A DNA stretch of 64,000 nt from Diplonema papillatum. Its lineage: Eukaryota; Euglenozoa; Diplonemea; Diplonemida; Diplonemidae. Positions within the stretch are counted from its first letter, which is position 1; every line of letters starts with the position of its first letter. A program made the translations under genes and the position numbers. Below the pieces are notes generated by a model. The model saw only the letters and a program-made list of their open reading frames with translations. It made no database searches and was not told the origin of the DNA. The stretch covers positions 744,001 to 808,000 of the forward strand of contig JAPJBO010000004.1 of NCBI GenBank assembly GCA_030068145.1. Reading direction: 5' to 3'. Positions 63,771 to 64,000 of the stretch are shown here, piece by piece.

Positions 63771-64000
63771 TAATATCATGATGCTTCCGGATGTCTAGGT
63801 CTTGCTTTGACTCCGATGGAGGCCAGCGACGCCAGCAGTGGCATCTTGGTGGTTAGTCAGTTTGTGTGGTTTAAAGGGAAACATGGGGGGGAAGGTCTGA
63901 TGGTTAAAAAAAAGGGAAGAGGGTTGGGGGGGGATAGAGCGACATACGTGACTTGACGTTGGAGAACAAAAAAGTTACTATTAATTGCCCGTCGGTGGAG
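63771..64000. other. Window end, nothing recognised
   Basis: G-rich low-complexity sequence with no gene, repeat family or splice-site pattern that I can support. Confidence 0.5.

Overview
This window looks like nuclear DNA of a unicellular eukaryote with compact GC-rich exons separated by long repeat-filled introns and spacers. All ten host genes I can support lie on the minus strand. Fourteen inferred cis-introns all end in CAG, and 11 of 14 begin with GTATG. One-way gene clusters point to Euglenozoa (or dinoflagellates). A degenerate 18S rRNA 5' piece in an intron has a short hairpin of the kind I associate with euglenozoan 18S. A diplonemid-like euglenozoan is my best guess, but it is an inference.

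Layout, left to right. 1-3 kb: SINE remnants. 3.1-6.8 kb: a five-exon SH3-like/PDZ-like protein gene. 8.7-8.9 kb: a 28S rRNA fragment. 8.9-11.5 kb: a proline-rich coiled-coil protein, followed upstream by two tandem truncated copies of its 5' end with the 5' flank (11.6-12.8 kb). 14.1-16.6 kb: CTNNBL1 (spliceosome-associated armadillo protein). 16.8-23.8 kb: dispersed repeat C plus a 43-bp and a 32-bp tandem array. 25.2 kb: a captured fragment of the tubulin cofactor E gene, then the intact gene at 25.7-27.4 kb. 28.5-36.6 kb: a nest of inverted-repeat DNA elements, including a 4.5-kb element with two intact genes and subterminal arrays of a 20-bp palindrome. 37-39.6 kb: a secreted DUF5703/GH95-like glycoside hydrolase. 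39.8-40.2 kb: last two exons of an unidentified gene. 40.9-41.5 kb: a GFA/CENP-V zinc protein. 43.6-47.5 kb: centrin, whose 3.5-kb intron holds a 593-bp higher-order repeat array. 52.1-57.0 kb: a six-exon tetraspanin joined to EF-hands. 58-60.1 kb: a secreted, membrane-anchored M64-type metallopeptidase. 60-64 kb: repeats and a large degenerate 28S rRNA fragment.

Several genes serve flagellar or cytoskeletal upkeep (centrin, tubulin cofactor E). The hydrolase and peptidase fit a heterotroph that digests polymers at its surface. The neighbours do not form a pathway; what links them is a shared direction of transcription.

Exon borders come from reading frame, phase, splice consensus and family alignment from memory, not from transcripts.
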